DNA from: Caenibius sp964466155
GTDB lineage: Bacteria; Pseudomonadota; Alphaproteobacteria; Sphingomonadales; Sphingomonadaceae
Direction of reading: 5' to 3'
DNA length: 30,408 nt
Assembly (NCBI GenBank): GCA_964466155.1
Contig: CAYXMY010000023.1
Span: 1-30,408, forward strand
The notes beneath the pieces are model-generated. The model was given only the letters and a program-made list of their open reading frames with translations. It was not told the DNA's origin and did no database searches. Position 1 is the first letter of the stretch, and every line of letters begins with the position of its first letter. Shown here in pieces: positions 1 through 8,333 of the stretch. The translations under genes were made by a program, and so were the position numbers.

Positions 1-581
1 TGCTCTATCCCCAACAGGCCATCGTCCTTGAGCAGGCGGTGAATCACGCCCAGTTCCCGGTCCAGTATGCCCATGCGCAGGAGGTTGTGCATCATGCGGA
101 ACATCACCACCCGGTCCGCGGTGCCATAGAGCGCGGCAGGCAGATCATCGGAATTGTAAGCCCCGATGCGGCTGGCGGGGACGCCTGTCCATTCGGCCGC
201 CTTGGCTGGCAAAGTGTTTTCGAGACCGCCGAAATAGCGTTTCTGCTGCTCGCCAGCCTTACGGACATCCGGATTGAGCCCGATATAACGCCCGACCGTG
301 CCGAGATAGGGCACGAGAATGCGCGTGTACCAGCCGGGCAAAGGCCCATAATCGACCACCGTCATCCCGGGCTCCACACGGAAGAAAGCCAGCGTCGCGA
401 CCGGATGGCGATAGATATCGCGTGACCGGTCCGCCAGGCGCCGGGGATCGGCCACCGCCAGTTCGAGAACCGCTTCGCAGGCAGAGCAAATCGGGCGTTC
501 AGCGGAATTCGCCTCTTCCGCCATCAGCGACGTACCGGAAAGGCCGAAGACAGCGGCGATCATCACAAAAACACGGCGCAT
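1..581 (-). CDS. Exported class I SAM-dependent methyltransferase-like protein (3' end outside window)
   Basis: The first 193 codons are present and the gene runs off the left edge. The ATG follows a good AGAGGA ribosome site. Residues 1-21 form a signal peptide: MRR, a hydrophobic core, and a likely cut after SLMA. The mature part contains PICSACEAVLELAVADP, then RHPVATLAFFRVEPGMTVVDYGPLPGWYTRIL. This reads as the entry to a Rossmann methyltransferase fold, with VVDYGPLPGWYT in the place of the usual SAM-binding loop, followed by DRVVMFRMMHNLLRM and HRLLKDDGLLGIE. The layout matches a family of predicted methyltransferases (COG4798-like) that often carry signal peptides. The substrate is unknown, and it is unclear how SAM would be available outside the cytoplasm. 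The gene diverges from msrA. The family call is from memory of the motifs and is moderately sure. Confidence 0.7.
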   Translation of the reverse strand, partial: MRRVFVMIAAVFGLSGTSLMAEEANSAERPICSACEAVLELAVADPRRLADRSRDIYRHPVATLAFFRVEPGMTVVDYGPLPGWYTRILVPYLGTVGRYIGLNPDVRKAGEQQKRYFGGLENTLPAKAAEWTGVPASRIGAYNSDDLPAALYGTADRVVMFRMMHNLLRMGILDRELGVIHRLLKDDGLLGIE

Positions 582-703
582 TTCATCCTCTTTCCAACCC
601 CATGCGATCTTAGGTGGGCATCAGGCCATGACAAGCGGGCATCCTCTGCCTATCTTTGTCCTGGCTGCGGAAGGCAGCGATTGGCAAATCACGGATGAAC
701 GGC

Positions 704-1234
704 ATGGAAACGGCGATTGTGGCAGGCGGGTGCTTCTGGTGCACCGAAGCGGTGTTTCGCGATGTCATCGGGGTGGCCGGGGTCGAGAGCGGCTATATCG
801 GCGGTTCCGTGCCCGATCCCACGTATCGCGCCGTCTGTTCCGGGCAAACCGGCCATGCCGAAGCGATCAAGGTCGATTACGATCCCGCCACGATCGGTTA
901 CGCGCAGATTCTCGATATTTTCATGGCGACGCACGATCCGACGCAATTGAACCGGCAGGGCAACGATGTGGGCACCCAGTATCGCTCCGCCATCTTTCCG
1001 CTGGACGATGCCCAGCGGGCCGAGGCGCAAGCCGCCATCGCCCGCGCCAACGCCGATCACGGCGGACGCGTGGTGACCGCTATCGAAGGCCCCGCCCCGT
1101 GGTATCCGGCGGAAGATTATCATCAGGAATATTGGGAAGGCGAAGGCCAGCGCAATCCTTATTGCCTGGCGACGATCCCCCCCAAGCTGATGAAATTGCG
1201 CAAGAGCTTTCAGGACAAAGTGCGGCAGGATTAA
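704..1234 (+). CDS. msrA: Peptide-methionine (S)-S-oxide reductase MsrA
   Basis: Reduces the S epimer of methionine sulfoxide in proteins or free methionine, using thioredoxin. The signature AGGCFWCTE lies at residues 7-15 and its first Cys (residue 10) is the family nucleophile. Further family blocks are GVESGYIGG, YRAVCSGQTGHAEAIKV, HDPTQLNRQGNDVGTQYRSA, and YHQEYWEGEGQRNPYC near the C-terminus, where the last Cys fits the resolving position. The protein has 176 residues from the ATG at 704, which is preceded by GGATGA. In-frame ATGs at 695 and 656 would add 3 or 16 residues without family similarity, so the start is uncertain but the product is not. It converges on rsmB with only 18 bases between the stops. 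A separate msrB lies about 12 kb downstream on the other strand. Confidence 0.95.
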   Translation: METAIVAGGCFWCTEAVFRDVIGVAGVESGYIGGSVPDPTYRAVCSGQTGHAEAIKVDYDPATIGYAQILDIFMATHDPTQLNRQGNDVGTQYRSAIFPLDDAQRAEAQAAIARANADHGGRVVTAIEGPAPWYPAEDYHQEYWEGEGQRNPYCLATIPPKLMKLRKSFQDKVRQD

Positions 1235-1252
1235 CCCCACCTCTCCGAAGCA

Positions 1253-2488
1253 TCAGTCCCTGATCCAGCGCGCGGCGAAGAAGCCGTCCATTCCACCCGC
1301 TCGCGCCAGCATCGCGGGATCGGTGCGCAAATATCCGGCGGCATCGGGGACGATCCCTTCGGGCAGTTCGCCAGCCGTAACCGGCATGGGGCGAAGCGGC
1401 ACTTGCGGCATGTGCCCTTCCCCTTCCTCCCGCTCCAGCGAGCAGACGGCATAGACGAGCCGCCCGCCGGGTTTCAGCCATGCGGCCGCCCGGCGCAGCA
1501 GTTCGGCCTGCAAATCCGCCATCTCCACAATCTGGCGCGGGCCGATCCGATGCAGCACATCGGGATGGCGGCGGCAAGTGCCCGTGGCGGTGCAAGGCGC
1601 ATCGAGCAGGATCGCATCGAAGGCTTCCCCCGGCTGCCATTGCAGCGCATCGGCGGTGACGATCTTTGCCGCAAGGCCGGTGCGGGCAAGATTTTCCTCC
1701 AGCCGGGCGAGCCGTTTGGCGCTCATGTCGAGCGCGGTGACATCCCACCCCGCCGCCGCGAGTTGCAAGCTCTTGCCCCCAGGCGCGGCGCAGAGGTCGA
1801 GCGCCCTGCGCCCTTCCCCCGCGCCCAGCAGCCGCGCGGGCAGGCCCGCAGCCAGATCCTGCACCCACCATGCCCCCTCGGCAAAGCCGGGCAGGTCTTC
1901 CACCGCAGTGCCGCGCGGCAGCCGGATATGACCGGGCATAAGCGAAACGCCGCCCAGCTTTTCCAGCCACAGCGCCGTTTCATCCCGATTGCGCAAGGTC
2001 AGATCGAGCGGCGGTGGCACGGCCAGCCCGGAGGCGATAGCCTCGGCTCCCGCGCCCCAACGGGCGGCCACCCCGGCGGGCAAAGTGGGCGTTTCGGGCA
2101 AGGCGGCCTTGCGCTTGACGAGGGCAGAAAACACCCCATGCGCCAGACGGCGCGGCCCGCCGGCGAGCAAGGGGAGGCCGGTGGCGATCACCGCGTGCGG
2201 CGGGGTTTCCAGCCGGAGCCATTGCGCCAGCATCAGCCGCAAGACCGCGCGCGGCTTGGCATCGTCGGGCAAGATCTGGCGCGTGGCAGAATCGATCAGC
2301 ACGTCGAGATCAACCAGCCAGCGCAGCGTTTCAGCCGCGATGGCGCGGGCAAGAGCCCGGTCGGCCGGTGCGCGCACATGCTGCATCGCGCCGCCCGCCG
2401 CCTGATCCAGCGTTTCGCCCCGCCGCAGCACGGCATCGCTTATCTTGAGCGCGGCGCGGCGCGCGGGAAGTCCGGGAATATCGTTCAT
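1253..2488 (-). CDS. rsmB: 16S rRNA (cytosine-5)-methyltransferase RsmB-like
   Basis: Predicted to place a 5-methyl group on a cytosine of 16S rRNA (C967 in E. coli) with SAM. An N-terminal NusB-like RNA-binding domain (about residues 1-130, beginning ARRAALKISDAVL) is followed by a Rossmann methyltransferase domain. Visible motifs are DLCAAPGGKSLQLA (about 231-244, SAM loop), LLDAPCTATGT with the motif IV Cys at about 299, and AVCSLEREEGE with the motif VI nucleophile Cys at about 349. Motif VI reads VCS where TCS is commoner, and both cysteines are present. The protein has 411 residues from the ATG at 2488. An upstream in-frame extension to 2596 has no family similarity and crosses the divergent promoter region. 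Another family member with a NusB domain is possible, but RsmB is the best fit. Confidence 0.9.
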   Translation of the reverse strand: MNDIPGLPARRAALKISDAVLRRGETLDQAAGGAMQHVRAPADRALARAIAAETLRWLVDLDVLIDSATRQILPDDAKPRAVLRLMLAQWLRLETPPHAVIATGLPLLAGGPRRLAHGVFSALVKRKAALPETPTLPAGVAARWGAGAEAIASGLAVPPPLDLTLRNRDETALWLEKLGGVSLMPGHIRLPRGTAVEDLPGFAEGAWWVQDLAAGLPARLLGAGEGRRALDLCAAPGGKSLQLAAAGWDVTALDMSAKRLARLEENLARTGLAAKIVTADALQWQPGEAFDAILLDAPCTATGTCRRHPDVLHRIGPRQIVEMADLQAELLRRAAAWLKPGGRLVYAVCSLEREEGEGHMPQVPLRPMPVTAGELPEGIVPDAAGYLRTDPAMLARAGGMDGFFAARWIRD

Positions 2489-2625
2489 TGCCGGTGGCCT
2501 TAAAGCGTTTTCAAGGCGGATGGAAATATTCGGCGACTTGGGCATAAGCAAACCCCCGCCACGGGGTGACCGGCCCCATGCAGGCGGCAATTGCAATCGG
2601 GGACGAGCGAGCCCACAATAGAGGC

Positions 2626-2796
2626 ATGACCAAGCGCGCCACCCAACGCCCCGAAGGCTTCACCAAACCGGCCTACTGGACCGATACACCCGCCCCCAGG
2701 CCGGAACCCGCCGCAAAGGACGAAAAAGACCCCGATGGCCTTTCCCCCACCCGCTATGGCGATTGGGTAAAGGACGGGATCGCAATCGATTTCTGA
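2626..2796 (+). CDS. DUF1674 small protein (SdhAF4-like)
   Basis: A 56-residue basic, proline-rich protein ending in LSPTRYGDWVKDGIAIDF. This C-terminal block (PTRYGDWE/VxxGxxxDF) is the hallmark of DUF1674, the bacterial relatives of mitochondrial SdhAF4/Sdh8, which help the flavinylated SdhA subunit assemble into succinate dehydrogenase. The role here is inferred from the family only, and no sdh genes lie in the window. The ATG at 2626 is preceded closely by TAGAGG. A longer reading from 2566 adds 20 residues of no known similarity. It diverges from rsmB (137 bases between starts) and converges on hemH (52 bases between stops). It is short, but the conserved tail makes the call solid. Confidence 0.85.
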   Translation: MTKRATQRPEGFTKPAYWTDTPAPRPEPAAKDEKDPDGLSPTRYGDWVKDGIAIDF

Positions 2797-2848
2797 ACCG
2801 GGGAGCCGCCAGCAGAACAGGCCGCTCGCTCTCAACCCCCGATAATTT

Positions 2849-3853
2849 CTACACCCAGCCCGCAAGCTCACGGCGCACCAGCGCGTTCAGCATCGCCATC
2901 CCCGCAGTGCCCGCATTGAGGCAAGTGAGCGCGGCGAACCGTTCGCCCCCCGCGTTCGTAAACGTCTCCCGCCCACGGATCGCCAATTCTTCCAGCGTTT
3001 CGAGACAATCGGCGGCGAACCCCGGCGCAGCGACCGCAATCCGCCGGGTGCCCTTGCCCGCTTCTGCCGCGAGCATCGCATCGGTAGCCGGTTCCAGCCA
3101 TTTGGCGCGGCCAAAACGCGATTGGAACGTGGTTTCAATCCGCAACCCCGCCCGGCCCAGCTTCGCTTCCAGCAAATGCGCGGTACGCAGGCATTGATCG
3201 TGATACGGATCGCCCAGCGCCCGCGTCCGTTCCGGCATGCCGTGAAAACTGAGCAGCAGAACCTCCGGCACGAAATCGAGCGCATCGAGTTGCCCGCCTA
3301 TATCGCTGGCCAGCGCCGCGATATAGGCGGGATCGTCATAATAAGGCGGCAGTGTACGCAAGGCAGGCTGCCACCGCATCGCCTTCAGCGCGGCAGCGGC
3401 GGCATCGGCCACCGTCGCCGTGGTCGCGGCGCAATATTGCGGATAGAGCGGCGCGAGCAGGATACGGTCGCACCCCATATCCTTGAGCGCGGCGATCCGG
3501 CTGGCGATAGAAGGATTGCCATAACGCATCGCCCAATCGACCTGTACCGCATCGCCCAACCCGCTTTGCAAGGCCCGCGCCTGATCGGCAGTGATCGCCG
3601 CCAGAGGAGAGCCTTTATCCGTCCACACCTGACGGTAAGCGTGGGCCGACTTTTTCGGCCGGGTGTTGAGAATGATCCCGTGGAGAATCGGCCACCATAC
3701 GGCGCGGGGAATTTCCACCACGCGCGGATCGGACAGGAATTCCGCCAGATAGCGCCGCACCGCCGCCGGGGTCGGTGCATCGGGCGTGCCGAGATTGACC
3801 AGCAGCACACCGATCCCGCTGCGCTGCGTCTCCTCTGCGCCGGGCACCGCCAT
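2849..3853 (-). CDS. hemH: Ferrochelatase HemH
   Basis: Inserts Fe2+ into protoporphyrin IX, the last step of haem synthesis. The 334-residue protein starts with GVLLVNLGTPDAPTPAAVRRYLAEFL, the family N-terminus. It contains LLAPLYPQYCAATTAT, the metal-site His in LLSFHGMPERT (about residue 204), YHDQCLRTAHLL, and PGFAADCLETLEELA with the conserved acidic cluster near residue 287. Length and all blocks are normal. The ATG at 3853 shares one base with the stop of the upstream molybdoprotein gene (TGATG), so it is the third gene of a Mrp / molybdoprotein / hemH operon and is probably translated by coupling. A GTG one codon upstream is a possible alternative start. The three genes share a metal-cofactor theme. 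Confidence 0.96.
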   Translation of the reverse strand: MAVPGAEETQRSGIGVLLVNLGTPDAPTPAAVRRYLAEFLSDPRVVEIPRAVWWPILHGIILNTRPKKSAHAYRQVWTDKGSPLAAITADQARALQSGLGDAVQVDWAMRYGNPSIASRIAALKDMGCDRILLAPLYPQYCAATTATVADAAAAALKAMRWQPALRTLPPYYDDPAYIAALASDIGGQLDALDFVPEVLLLSFHGMPERTRALGDPYHDQCLRTAHLLEAKLGRAGLRIETTFQSRFGRAKWLEPATDAMLAAEAGKGTRRIAVAAPGFAADCLETLEELAIRGRETFTNAGGERFAALTCLNAGTAGMAMLNALVRRELAGWV

Positions 3854-6114
3854 CACAATCCGTCGGACAAGAGCGGCAGACGGCGGAACCGCAAGCCGGT
3901 GGCGGAAAAGAGCGCGTTGGCAATCGCCGGGGCAACGGCGACCGTGCCCAGTTCACCCGGATCGACCGGATCGGCATCGCTTTCCAGGAAATCGACCGCA
4001 ATCTGCGGGCAGTCGGCCAGGGCCGGCAGATCGAGCGCGGCAAGGCCGCCCGGATGGGGAATGCCGCGCGCATAAGATAGGGCCGAACCCAGCGCACAAC
4101 CGATGCCGAAGATCAGCCCCCCTTCGATCTGCTGCCGCGCGATGTCGAGATTGACGATGCGGCCGATGTCGGCAACCGCCGCCAGCTTTTCCACGCGCAC
4201 GCCGCCTTCGCCCTGCATCGCGGTGGCCACCACGGCGATGCAGCCATCGCCCATGCGGTGGCAGGCGACGCCTTGCCCGCTCTGATCGTTGCCGCCGTCC
4301 CATTCGGCAAGTTTGGCCACTTTCTGCAGGCAGGCGGCCAGCCGCAAATCGCCATCCAGCATCGCCATGCGATAGGACAGCGGCTCACGCTTGTGCCGCC
4401 GGGCCAGTTCATCGATGAAACTTTCGACGAAAAAGGCGGTGTAGCCATGCGCATTGCCGCGCATACGCCCGGTCGCCAGCGGAAGCGTCACCGGCACATG
4501 GTCCACCGCCATATTGGGAATGGCGTAGCTGGGCGCAGCCCCTTCCACCGCCAAGGGATCGGCCTTGCCCGCGGCATCGGCAATCGCGGCCCAACTGGTG
4601 GCATCGTCGAACAGGCGATGGCCGAATTCGCGCGCCGTGGCGGGCAGCGCCAAGCGCGCGCGGAAAGTTGCGATGGCGCCATTCGCATCGGTGCTGGCGG
4701 CAAGCACGGCAGCAACCGGGGTGCGCGGCCGCCCGGCAAGAAATTCCTGCCAGCGCGACCAGACCAATTGCACCGGCCGCCCCGCTTCCCGCGCGATCAG
4801 CGCCGCTTCGACGGCATGATCGTTTTCCAGCCGCCGGTCGAAGCTGCCGCCCGCGGGCATGGGGTAGAGCAGCACGTCATCTTCCGCCATGCCCAGCGCC
4901 TTCGCCGCCGCGCGGCGCGCCTGTTCCGGGGCCTGGCTGGCGATCCATAGCTCCAGCTTGCCATCGCGCAGCCGCGCGGTGGCGCTGGCCGTTTCCAGCG
5001 TCGCATGCGTGATCGGCGCAACATCGTACCGCAGCGCGAGGCTCGGCTTGTCGAGCCCGGCATCGCCATCGCCCTGTTCCACGCTCCGGTGCGGTTTGCC
5101 GTGCCGGACGCCGCGATCCAGCGCATCTTCCCGCGTTTCGCTGTCGAACGTCTTGCCCACACGGAAATGTGGGTCCAGTTTGACGAGAGCCTGCTCCGCC
5201 GTCCACCAGTCGGTGGCGACCGCCGCCAGCCAGCGCTTGCCATGGACCACTTTCAGCAGGCCGCGCGTACCCGCCGTGGCATCCTTGTCGAATTCGCTCA
5301 CCGCTGCATCGGGCGTGGGGCCGTGGCGGATCGCCGCATAGACCATATCGGGCAGACGGATATCGCCCGCGAAGAGGTAGCTGCCATCGATCTTGGCTGG
5401 CAGATCGAGCCGGGGAAACGGCCGTGGCGCCGCCATTGCCGGGTCGACCGGGCGTTCGACGGCCATTTCCGTGCGCAGCGGCGGCGGATCGGGTGGGGAA
5501 AAGGACGCGGCGGCTTCCGCCAGTTCGCCGAAGCGGGCCGCTTTGCCCCCATGCCGCACCAGCCCCGCCGACACCTCGCACTCTTCCCAGGCCACGCCCC
5601 AACGATCGGCTGCCGCCATCGCCAGCATGGCCCGCGCGCAAGCCCCCGCCGCGCGCGCCGGGGCTTCGTAAGCGGCCAGCGATGTGCCCTCAGCCGTGGC
5701 GCTGAAATGTTCCGCCTGCGCGAAGCGGCGCGCCAACCAGCTATCCGGGCTATCCGCCAGCGATGCGCCGAGCGGCATCCACAAGGGCGCCCAGCGCGCG
5801 GCAAGCGGGCCATTGGGGTAAGCGCCGGCAGGGGGCGCGGGCTCCACCGCGATCTGCCGCCAGTCCGCGCCCAGTTCCACCGCCACGATCTGCGGCAGCA
5901 GCGTGGTCACGCCCTGCCCCATTTCGAGCTGCGGCACGGCCACGCTCACCGTCCCGTCCCGCGCGATCTTGAGCCAGGCGTCGAAAGCGTATTCGCCCTT
6001 GCCCGGCGCGATTAGCGGAACGGTATGCGTGCCGCCACGGCCCAGCCCCCACGCGACGAGAAGACCGCCACCGATGGCCCCGCCGATCAGCAGCCCCCTG
6101 CGGGAGACGGGCAT
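3853..6114 (-). CDS. Tat-exported molybdopterin-binding dehydrogenase subunit (xanthine dehydrogenase / IorB-like family)
   Basis: A large molybdenum hydroxylase subunit of 753 residues. The N-terminus SRRGLLIGGAIGGG is a twin-arginine signal, as in isoquinoline 1-oxidoreductase beta-type proteins. Family blocks follow in order: VPQLEMGQGVTTLLPQIVAVELG, LDLPAKIDGSYLFAGDIRLP (start of the a/b hammerhead), AGGSFDRRLENDHAVEAALIA (cofactor region, usually GGGFGRR), RMRGNAHGYTAFFVESFIDE, and a C-terminal PGELGTVAVAPAIANALF, whose Glu corresponds to the catalytic base (usually GEPG). The gene follows the Mrp ATPase gene and overlaps hemH by one base. The ATG at 6114 was chosen; a GTG at 6120 overlapping the Mrp stop (GTGA) is also possible. 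A longer in-frame reading to 6552 is a shadow of the Mrp gene. No [2Fe-2S] partner subunit lies next to it. The substrate is unknown. Confidence 0.88.
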   Translation of the reverse strand: MPVSRRGLLIGGAIGGGLLVAWGLGRGGTHTVPLIAPGKGEYAFDAWLKIARDGTVSVAVPQLEMGQGVTTLLPQIVAVELGADWRQIAVEPAPPAGAYPNGPLAARWAPLWMPLGASLADSPDSWLARRFAQAEHFSATAEGTSLAAYEAPARAAGACARAMLAMAAADRWGVAWEECEVSAGLVRHGGKAARFGELAEAAASFSPPDPPPLRTEMAVERPVDPAMAAPRPFPRLDLPAKIDGSYLFAGDIRLPDMVYAAIRHGPTPDAAVSEFDKDATAGTRGLLKVVHGKRWLAAVATDWWTAEQALVKLDPHFRVGKTFDSETREDALDRGVRHGKPHRSVEQGDGDAGLDKPSLALRYDVAPITHATLETASATARLRDGKLELWIASQAPEQARRAAAKALGMAEDDVLLYPMPAGGSFDRRLENDHAVEAALIAREAGRPVQLVWSRWQEFLAGRPRTPVAAVLAASTDANGAIATFRARLALPATAREFGHRLFDDATSWAAIADAAGKADPLAVEGAAPSYAIPNMAVDHVPVTLPLATGRMRGNAHGYTAFFVESFIDELARRHKREPLSYRMAMLDGDLRLAACLQKVAKLAEWDGGNDQSGQGVACHRMGDGCIAVVATAMQGEGGVRVEKLAAVADIGRIVNLDIARQQIEGGLIFGIGCALGSALSYARGIPHPGGLAALDLPALADCPQIAVDFLESDADPVDPGELGTVAVAPAIANALFSATGLRFRRLPLLSDGL

Positions 6115-6116
6115 GG

Positions 6117-7082
6117 TCACCCCCGCGCCGCGCCCAGCCACGCCGCCAGTTGGCGCGCGATGGCCATGAAGCTGTCCGCCTGTGGGCCATCGCTGGCGGC
6201 GGGCGGCGTGCCCGCATCGCTCGCTTCCCGGATTTCCAGCGCCAGCGGCACCCGGCCGAGGAAAGGCAGCCCTTTGTCCTGTGCGGCCCGCTCCGCGCCG
6301 CCCTGGCCGAAGGGATCGCTGCCCTTGCCGCAATGCGGGCAGAGATAGCCCGCCATATTCTCGACCAGTCCGATGATCGGCACATCGACCTGCCCGAACA
6401 GATCGATGGCGCGCATCGCATCGATCAGGGCCAGATCCTGCGGCGTGGAAACGACCACAACCCCATCGGGGCGGTAACGCTGCATCATGGTGAGCTGGAT
6501 ATCGCCGGTTCCCGGCGGCATATCGATCAGGAGCGTGTCGATATCGCCCCATTCGGCATCGATCAGTTGCCCCAGCGCATTACCCGCCATCGGCCCGCGC
6601 CACGCAATCGCCTGCCCCGGTTTCGCCAGATAACCCATCGACAGCACCGGCACGCCATAGGCGCTGGGCACGGGGATGAGCTTCTTGTCCGCGGCTTCGG
6701 GCCGCGCGCCTTCGTTCGCCAGCAGGCGCGGCTGCGATGGCCCGTAGATATCCGCATCGACCAGCCCGACTTTCAGGCCCAGCCGCGCCAAAGCAACGGC
6801 AAGATTGGCGGTGAGCGTCGATTTGCCGACCCCGCCCTTGCCGGAGGCGACCGCAACGATCCGGCGATGAACCTTGTTCGCCATCAGCGCCACGCGCACT
6901 TCCTGCGGGCCACCGGCTGCCATCACGGCCTCCCGCGCCGCATCTTCCAGCGCAGCGCCTGCCGCCCGGTCCAGCCCGGCGGCATCCAGCACCAGCGTGG
7001 CGCTGCCATCCGACAAACGCAGGGATTGCAACCGCTCCAGAATGGCGGGCGGCAACTTCGCTTTCAGTTCGGTTTCATTCAT
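6117..7082 (-). CDS. apbC: Mrp/ApbC/NBP35-type P-loop ATPase (iron-sulfur cluster carrier)
   Basis: A cytoplasmic ATPase that carries and inserts [4Fe-4S] clusters. Residues 1-65 form the short N-terminal domain of bacterial Mrp (MIP18/DUF59-like position), followed by VASGKGGVGKSTLTANLAVAL with the deviant Walker A at about 81-89. Next are GLVDADIYGPSQPRLL (switch I), LLIDMPPGTGDIQLTMMQR (Walker B/switch II) and ENMAGYLCPHCGKG with the cluster-binding CxxC (Cys 248 and 251). The protein has 321 residues, slightly short of the usual 350-370, with the shortfall in the N-terminal domain. The ATG at 7082 follows GGGAAG. It is the first gene of the operon with the molybdoprotein and hemH, and diverges from hflK across 72 bases. 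Confidence 0.93.
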   Translation of the reverse strand: MNETELKAKLPPAILERLQSLRLSDGSATLVLDAAGLDRAAGAALEDAAREAVMAAGGPQEVRVALMANKVHRRIVAVASGKGGVGKSTLTANLAVALARLGLKVGLVDADIYGPSQPRLLANEGARPEAADKKLIPVPSAYGVPVLSMGYLAKPGQAIAWRGPMAGNALGQLIDAEWGDIDTLLIDMPPGTGDIQLTMMQRYRPDGVVVVSTPQDLALIDAMRAIDLFGQVDVPIIGLVENMAGYLCPHCGKGSDPFGQGGAERAAQDKGLPFLGRVPLALEIREASDAGTPPAASDGPQADSFMAIARQLAAWLGAARG

Positions 7083-7154
7083 CACTTCGCTTCCCTAGCG
7101 AAATTCGCGCGCAAGGCACTGTTTTTGTCGCCCACGATACCTATAAAGGGACCC

Positions 7155-8330
7155 ATGAAACGAACGGGCGGTTTTTTTGACCAGATAGTGCTGGCCATGA
7201 CGGGCAGACGCAGCCCATGGGGCGGCGGCTCCGGCGGCGGGGATGACGAAGGACCGGGCGGCGATAGCCCATCCGGCGCCGAAGGATCGGGTGGCGAAAG
7301 CACTCCGCCCCCACGCGGCCCGCGCAATCCCTGGCTGCCCGGTGGCGGCAACGATGCAACGCCCGGCAAGGACGGCCCGCGCCGTCCGTCCAGTCTCGAA
7401 GACCTGTTCCGCACGCGCGGCCCCGAAGGGCCGCGGCGGCGGCCCGGCGGCCCATCCGGCCCCAATCTGCGCCTGCCCCAGCGGCCCGGCGGGGGAAGCT
7501 GGTTTCCGATTGCGGCGGGGGCGATTGTCGTGCTCGGCCTCGGTGTCAGCATGGTGCATCAGGTCGGCCCCAAGGAGCAGGGGATCGTCACCACGGTCGG
7601 CAAATATGCGCGCACTTTGCAGCCGGGGCTCAACTTCACGCTGCCCTGGCCGATCCAGAATGTTTCAGTCGAACCGGTCAGCACGATCCGCTCGTTCCGC
7701 ATCCCTTCCGGGGGGCAGGAAAAGCTGATCCTGACGGGCGATCAAAACCTTGTCGATCTCAGCTATCTTATCCGCTGGAGCATCAAGGATCTGAAGCAAT
7801 ACAAGTTCCAGCTGGTCCAGCCGGATGAAACCATCCGCGAAGTGGCCGAAGCCGCCATGCGCGCATCGGTTGCCGAGCGCACACTGGATGAAACCTTCTC
7901 CGGCGCGGGCCGCGCGGAAATCGAACAGCGCGTGCGCGACAGGATGCAGGCCATTCTGGATGCCTATCGCGCGGGTATCGCGGTGCAAGGCGTCGAAATC
8001 GACAAGACCGATCCGCCCGAACGCGTGGTCGAAGCCTTCAAGGACGTTTCCGCCGCGCAGCAGGATGCCGATGCGGACATCAACCGCGCCCGCGCCTGGG
8101 CGCAGCAGCTTCGCGCGCAGGCCGAAGGGGAAGCCGCGGCCTTCGACAAGGTTTACGAAGAATACCGCCTCGCCCCCGAAGTGACCAAGCGCCGCATGTA
8201 TTACGAAACGATGGAACGCGTTCTGGCCAAGACCAACAAGACGATCGTCGAAGCGCCGGGCGTCACGCCCTACCTGCCGCTTCCCGAAGTGAAGCAGCGC
8301 GCCGCCAAGAAACCGGCAGAGGGGCAGTAG
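7155..8330 (+). CDS. hflK: HflK, SPFH-domain subunit of the FtsH-modulating membrane complex
   Basis: HflK and HflC form a cage-like inner-membrane complex that surrounds and controls the FtsH protease. The 391-residue protein has a glycine- and proline-rich N-terminus (about 1-110), typical of HflK. One membrane segment follows at about 116-134 (WFPIAAGAIVVLGLGVSMV). The SPFH/band-7 domain begins VGPKEQGIVTTVGKYARTLQPGLNF and runs into a charged coiled-coil stretch (DVSAAQQDADADINRARAW). The ATG at 7155 lies after TATAAAGGGACCC, where AAGGG can serve as ribosome site. The stop is 3 bases before hflC, and hflC and degP follow in the same direction. The gene is complete and ordinary for an alphaproteobacterium. 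Confidence 0.95.
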   Translation: MKRTGGFFDQIVLAMTGRRSPWGGGSGGGDDEGPGGDSPSGAEGSGGESTPPPRGPRNPWLPGGGNDATPGKDGPRRPSSLEDLFRTRGPEGPRRRPGGPSGPNLRLPQRPGGGSWFPIAAGAIVVLGLGVSMVHQVGPKEQGIVTTVGKYARTLQPGLNFTLPWPIQNVSVEPVSTIRSFRIPSGGQEKLILTGDQNLVDLSYLIRWSIKDLKQYKFQLVQPDETIREVAEAAMRASVAERTLDETFSGAGRAEIEQRVRDRMQAILDAYRAGIAVQGVEIDKTDPPERVVEAFKDVSAAQQDADADINRARAWAQQLRAQAEGEAAAFDKVYEEYRLAPEVTKRRMYYETMERVLAKTNKTIVEAPGVTPYLPLPEVKQRAAKKPAEGQ

Positions 8331-8333
8331 GCG

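Noticed and set aside
6115..6552. N-terminal extension of the molybdoprotein reading frame
   Set aside because: It lies wholly within the Mrp gene in another frame, and the Tat signal marks the true N-terminus at 6114.
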